Assembly (NCBI RefSeq): GCF_033439725.1
Contig: NW_026944383.1
Location: 1,860,001-1,924,000 of the forward strand
Reading direction: 5' to 3'
DNA: 64,000 bases
Source of the DNA: Neurospora tetraspora
Taxonomy: Eukaryota > Ascomycota > Sordariomycetes > Sordariales > Sordariaceae
Positions 59,237-64,000 of the stretch are shown here, piece by piece. Position 1 is the first letter of the stretch. Each line of letters opens with the position of its first letter. Made by a program: the position numbers and the translations under genes. The notes under the pieces were generated by a model. The model did no database searches, was not told the DNA's origin, and worked only from the letters and a program-made list of their open reading frames with translations.

Positions 59237-62043
59237 CCTCGACCAACCTTAAACATGGTCAACGTCATCCGGTACGGTCATGGCGTTGCAAGTTGGGTCT
59301 TGAATGCCGTCAAGTGGCCGTCAGACAAGAACCAAGAGGCCAGACGAGGCCAGCCATTCCATGGAATCGAAGCGGACTGAGACACCCCACGGTCTGCAAC
59401 TGCGCCAGTCGGGGTTTGACTCCGTGAGCCTCGATGCGCTTTTAGAAAACGCCGAACGCCTTTACCGACTCCCGTCGTCCGCCTTCTTGAATGTCAAAAG
59501 GCTTAATATCGAGCGGCTGCTCTTCAAAAGCCGATTGCTTCGCCCTACCTCTATCGAAGACTATGGATGTCTCTGCCGCGGGAAAGGCGCTGACCTAACC
59601 TTTATTCCCGTTCTACATATACGACAGAATGCATCTTTTTCTCACAAAAGGACCAATGACAGCTCATCTTACAGTTCGCATCTCTGGCGGTCCTGTTTTC
59701 TTGATCCAGCAGGTCGGGAAAAGGGGACGCGGCGCGGATATGACTGCCTCTTCTCATTTTAGCTTGGGATTATTGTATGCAGCGTCGAACCAACAAGTCG
59801 TAAGTGCTTTCCAGGGTCCATCCCCATAACCAACAGTTTTTTCTTAGTCCTAGCCTCTTCTTTTCCCCTTCCCCTCCATCAGATGAACCATCGGTGGAAT
59901 TATCGCGAGCAATTGTCACGTAAAGTAGATAGCGGGCACGACGACGGCCCGGATTCATGGTACATAGGGTTGCTCTAGAATTACATGTACGTTGTCACAG
60001 GATGATGACTGAAGCCTCCCCAAAACATGCTTGTCGCCAAATGGACTTGAATCAACTCATTCATTGGAGCAGAGTGTAGAACTGCTGAAGCAGGCCGACA
60101 CTCTGCTTCAAGGCATTTCAAATGAAACCATGTTTTCTATGCGCTTAACGTCTATGAATGGAAAATGTAGATCGACGAGAAAGACTTTCAGAAGCCGTTG
60201 TCCTATCGGACCAGACGGACACTCGGGACAGACACGAACTTCGAAGTGAGTTGTGACGCTCATCAGCTCGAGGCAAATTGCGACGAGATCCGAAGTGCCA
60301 CAGACATGCTGAGATCCAACAATTGCACGACGCGCTATCGCTACCAGCTTTATATATCACCATCCATTAGTACCCCTTTTCCGGGCATGCCACTTGTACG
60401 GTCGCCTATAGGAGTGACAATATATCCATCCCGACCTGCCGTCCACCTCCGCTGACTGGCATACCGCGCCCGCTGGGCACACTGATCAAAGAAATTGAAT
60501 ACTGCATAACTGTCCAACAATACGGCTCAATATCACTACCCTCTAAACAGCACAGCTGTTAACGTTGAGGTTATGGGACACGGCCGGATGCAATTGCCTC
60601 TGAGAGATGTAAAGAATCAGACAGGGAAGATATAGATGCAACGTTGACCGGTTCAAAAAAAAAAACACCCGTCTGCATCCATATGTTGTATCACACATAT
60701 GGAGAAAAAGGAGAATCCGCTCTATGGGCAAAATAATCCCGAGCTCAGTTCACGGTAAGCCAATTGTGGTTGTAAAACTTTTTGTTCACCATGAAGATCT
60801 TCGAGGCGAAGTTCGTGCTGTGTTGACCCCAGTACCAAGCAACATTCACACTGCCGCTTTTGGGTTATCCTTACTTGAAAATCCGCTACCCTTCCTCACC
60901 TTCGCGTATTTGGCGATCATGTGTACAGTTCATTCCAACAACGTCTCCATGTTCGTTTGAGATTTAGATGAGACTGTCCGCATACGTACTCCATAATCCC
61001 CTGGATCAACATTGTGTCGGATACCGGGATGGGATCCCAGTGCTGGATGTTAATGCGGTTAGTGCAATACCTAGCTCCAAGCTTGTAATCCACATAAATC
61101 AATGTATTTCACTATGGTCATGTATTGAGGAGCCGCTCGTCTCCCACGTCGCTTTCAGTTTTGATGTTCCAGGCAAGGGATGGTGTCGCATATGCAAAAA
61201 TGCTTCAGGCAGTGAAGATTATTGAGTTGGTGTTTGTTTTATCCACACTCGAGGACCGATAACCCTATAGAAGTACTATAGATATCGGTAGAACTGGTTG
61301 ATCCTGCAACCTGCCAAAAAATCACACGGGGATGGTGCCTTCGCTAGTTGGACTTGCGAGGGACCGTCTGCCATGTACAACATATACATATATGTAATTC
61401 CTTTGACGGTAGTAACTGTGTAGGCATCTCGACAGATCAACGTTGTGGTAGTCTCATGATGTGACAAGAAAATCAAGTGTGCTGGCCTGTTGGACTTGCC
61501 AGCATGAGTGCCTCAGCATGCGACTGGTTGGGTTTTGCTTTACCTTTACTTTATCTACGCTTTTTCTTCCTCTTTTATTCGCGACCACATACGGGACCTT
61601 ATCGGCCTCGATGTTGGAGCTCGGACCCGAACAGCGGGATCATTGAAGTCGGGCTGATCGGATAGACTCCGGCCGATCCCGGGGTTTTAGTGGACCGAGG
61701 CCACCTGTCCGGGTCCTCCGGGTCCCGCTCAGCCGCCTTAGCGCCCCGCGCCGGCTCCAAGGCCTGGAGCGCACTACGTAATCGAACTCCGATCCTGGTA
61801 GAGTCAGTTGGAACACTCGGGCGATTTGTTTCCAACTTCCAGCTTCCATTTCTTCGTTAACCCTCATTTACGCCGACGCGCAGCATTCAAACACTCATCG
61901 AGGGCTGTCTTGCGCCTCTAAGGACGTTTTCGAGCGGATCAAATACCTCAGTGTTTTGGAGGAGCGCCAACCGCAAGTGGCATGCATTAATAGATCGTCC
62001 TCCAACCTTCTCACCACCCCGCGAGGGACAACACAACGACGCG
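59237..62043. promoter_or_regulatory. Region between transposon and ABC1/ADCK gene
   Basis: Base composition returns to normal immediately after the element. I find no supported gene in 2.8 kb: frames such as 59304-59762 and 60724-60960 match no family that I know. The last few hundred bases should be the promoter and leader of the kinase gene. A stretch at 61640-61770 is GC-rich. Confidence 0.4.
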
Positions 62044-64000
62044 ATGTTGCGCCAAAGCATAATAGCAGCCAGCCACTGTCCAAACCCTTCAGTGGCTGGG
62101 GTAGCGATTCTATCCGCGACAGCCGCGACGAGATCCCTTATACGCACACGTACGTACGTTAGCCGACTAAGAAGTGCCTCCGCGACGACATCAACAACGA
62201 CGATACACAACCGAATACCACAACGCTTCTACTCCTCCTCCCGCAGCAGCCGTTCAACCTGGTCCCACGCTACTACAGCACCAGGGCCCTCCACCGGTCC
62301 GTTCGAGCCGCTTACCCCCCCGTCGCCGTCCAAACTCGGTGCCCCGCGCCCCGCGCGCTCCTATACCCGCACCCGCCGCTGGGCGCGCAGACTCCTCATA
62401 CTTTCGTCTCTCCTCGGGCTCGCCTACCTAACCGACAAGTACGTTTACGCCTCCGGGATCGCCCGCTCCCTGCGCACCTTCGGCGTCGGCCTCGTCGTTG
62501 CGGCCGACTATAAGCTCAACTTCCGGCCGAAACCGCTTCCGATCCCCTGGATCGGCATTCCTGAGGGCATCCCAGAACTACACCGGCGCAACGCCGAGCG
62601 GCTATCTGACCTGCTCCGTCACAATGGCGGACTGTACCTCAAGATCGGTCAGGCGATTGCCATGCAGAGTGCGGTTCTGCCACCAGAGTTTCAGGCCATG
62701 TTCTCGCGCATGTTCGATGACGCGCCGCAGGATTCTTGGGAGGAGGTAGAGCAGGTGATCCGGGAGGATTTTGGCGGAAGGAGCGTCGAGGAGGTATTTG
62801 GGATAAGCTTTTCCGGGGCGGAGGGTAAGGGAGTGATGGAGCGCACGGCAAGGGCGAGTGCAAGCGTGGCGCAGGTGCACTGGGCGCGGTTACCGGATGG
62901 GAGAGAGGTGGCGATTAAGATACAGAAACCGGAGATCGAGAAGCAGATTGGTTGGGATTTATGGGCTTTCAAGTGAGCATCTCCCGTCGTACATACGAGG
63001 AGCCCGAGTCTCCAGAGAGGAGAGTTCTTTTTGGTTCGACAGGGACTGACCTTTTACCTTGACAGAGTTGTGACGTGGGTCTACTCATGGTGGTTCGACC
63101 TACCACTCTACAGCCTGGTGCCCTTCACCAGCGAGCGACTACGACTAGAGACCGATTTCGAGAACGAGGCCAAGAACTCCGAGATCATGCGCCAGCTTGT
63201 TGAGAACGAGCCCAGCCTGAGGGGGCGCGTCTACGTACCTCCGGTCTACCCCGAACTAAGCTCCAAGCGCGTCCTCACGACTGAATGGATCGAAGGCATC
63301 AGACTGTGGGACAAGGACGCCATGACCCGGCCCTGGCTAGGCGGCTACGGTAACGGGTCAGCCGGCGTCCACGGCGCCCAACTAGACCCGCCCGACATGA
63401 CCGCCATCCGGAGCGCGCTTCGCAAGAGCACACAGGGCTACACGCATATGATCAAGCCCGAACGGACCGAGTGGAAGGGACGGCGCGGCAAGGGTGGCCT
63501 CGGACTCTCAACAAAGGATGTTATGACCACCATGGTCGATCTCTTCTCGGCCCAAATCTTCAAATGGGGAGTCGTCCACTGCGATCCGCACCCGGGCAAC
63601 ATTTTCATCCGGCGTTTGCCCAACGGGCGAGCCGAGCTCGTCCTTATCGACCATGGCCTCTACGTTTACATGAGCGACAAGTTCCGACACGAATACGGCG
63701 AGTTCTGGAAGGCATTGATGACGTTCGACAACAACAAGATCAAGGAGATCACGAACGAATGGGGCATCAAAGCCGCCGACCTCTTTGCCTCGGCAACGCT
63801 CCTCCGGCCATACGAGGGAGGCGACGACGGCGGGTTCCAGACCAAGCTGATGAAGCACCTGGACGGCAACAAGACGGCCAGCGAGCGCTCCTACGAGATG
63901 CAGGCGCGCATGAAGCAGGGGATCCGCGACGTGCTCGCGGACGAGGACAAGTGGCCCAAGGAGCTCATCTTCATCGGCCGCAACATGAGAATCGTCCAGG
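62044..64000 (+). CDS. Mitochondrial ABC1/ADCK-family kinase-like protein (Mcp2/Cqd2 type), 3' end outside window
   Basis: Two exons so far, 62044-62972 and 63066-64000 (continuing past the window). The start has an Arg/Ser/Thr-rich mitochondrial presequence, then a membrane helix (LLILSSLLGLAYLTDKYVYA). Family motifs are in order: the KxGQ signature in YLKIGQAIAMQSAVLP, the segment ARASASVAQVHWARL, the invariant Lys in VAIKIQKP, the catalytic loop HCDPHPGNIFIR, and the metal-binding LIDHGLY, with the DHG spelling seen in the ADCK1/Mcp2 branch where most kinases have DFG. Yeast Mcp2/Cqd2 is an inner-membrane or intermembrane-space protein affecting lipid and coenzyme Q distribution. COQ8 itself is less likely because the motifs match the ADCK1 branch. 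The C-terminus is not in view. Confidence 0.92.

Noticed and set aside
59304-59762. A 152-codon frame just right of the transposon, considered as a gene broken by the insertion
   Set aside because: No matching upstream half exists left of the element, and the product resembles no family, so it is likely chance.

Overview
The window looks like a piece of a filamentous ascomycete genome, most likely Neurospora or a close Sordariales relative. The grounds are short introns of roughly 50-300 nt with GTRNGT donors and YAG acceptors, separate monocistronic genes with 0.5-3.7 kb spacers, a fungal gene set (EOS1, PalI/RIM9, RRT8-like, ATP sulfurylase with a regulatory C-terminal domain), and one very AT-rich transposon fossil that looks destroyed by repeat-induced point mutation (RIP). 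The genus is inferred; no species marker was tested. Exon boundaries below were worked out by hand from splice sites, reading phase and recall of protein families. All multi-exon models that are complete in the window close in frame.

Layout. 1-1280: 3' part of an intradiol (catechol/hydroxyquinol) dioxygenase (+). 1313-2815: TRM44 tRNA methyltransferase (-). 4146-4870: translation initiation factor eIF1 (+). 5435-7035: EOS1-family N-glycosylation membrane protein (-). 8033-9048: MBA1/mL45-like mitochondrial ribosome-associated protein (+). 9725-12742: intronless 1005-residue protein of unknown function with an Arg-Asp/Glu repeat head (-). 14334-16699: ATP sulfurylase, cys-11 (-). 18971-24065: secreted mucin-like protein of 1659 residues (-). 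27040-28527: RRT8/EI24-type membrane protein in eight exons (-). 29546-31173: GDT1-family Golgi cation transporter (-). 32964-35678: nuclear protein with a C-terminal telobox-like Myb domain (+). 36657-39699: coatomer gamma subunit (+). 40994-42367: choline/ethanolamine phosphotransferase (+). 43567-44983: AP-1-like bZIP factor (-). 48691-50855: proline/serine-rich protein of unknown function (+). 52362-54594: PalI/prr-5 pH-sensing membrane protein (-). 55987-59234: RIP-mutated Fot1/pogo-type DNA transposon with 69-bp inverted ends and a TA duplication. 62044-64000: 5' part of a mitochondrial ABC1/ADCK (Mcp2/Cqd2-type) kinase (+).

Most genes are unrelated housekeeping functions. Several serve the secretory pathway (EOS1, GDT1, coatomer gamma, phospholipid synthesis, the mucin-like wall protein), but nothing suggests a cluster or operon. 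The least expected structures are the transposon ends, which carry diverged yet perfectly self-complementary palindromes, the unexplained 1.3 kb in the 3' half of the transposon, and the highly repetitive mucin-like gene.
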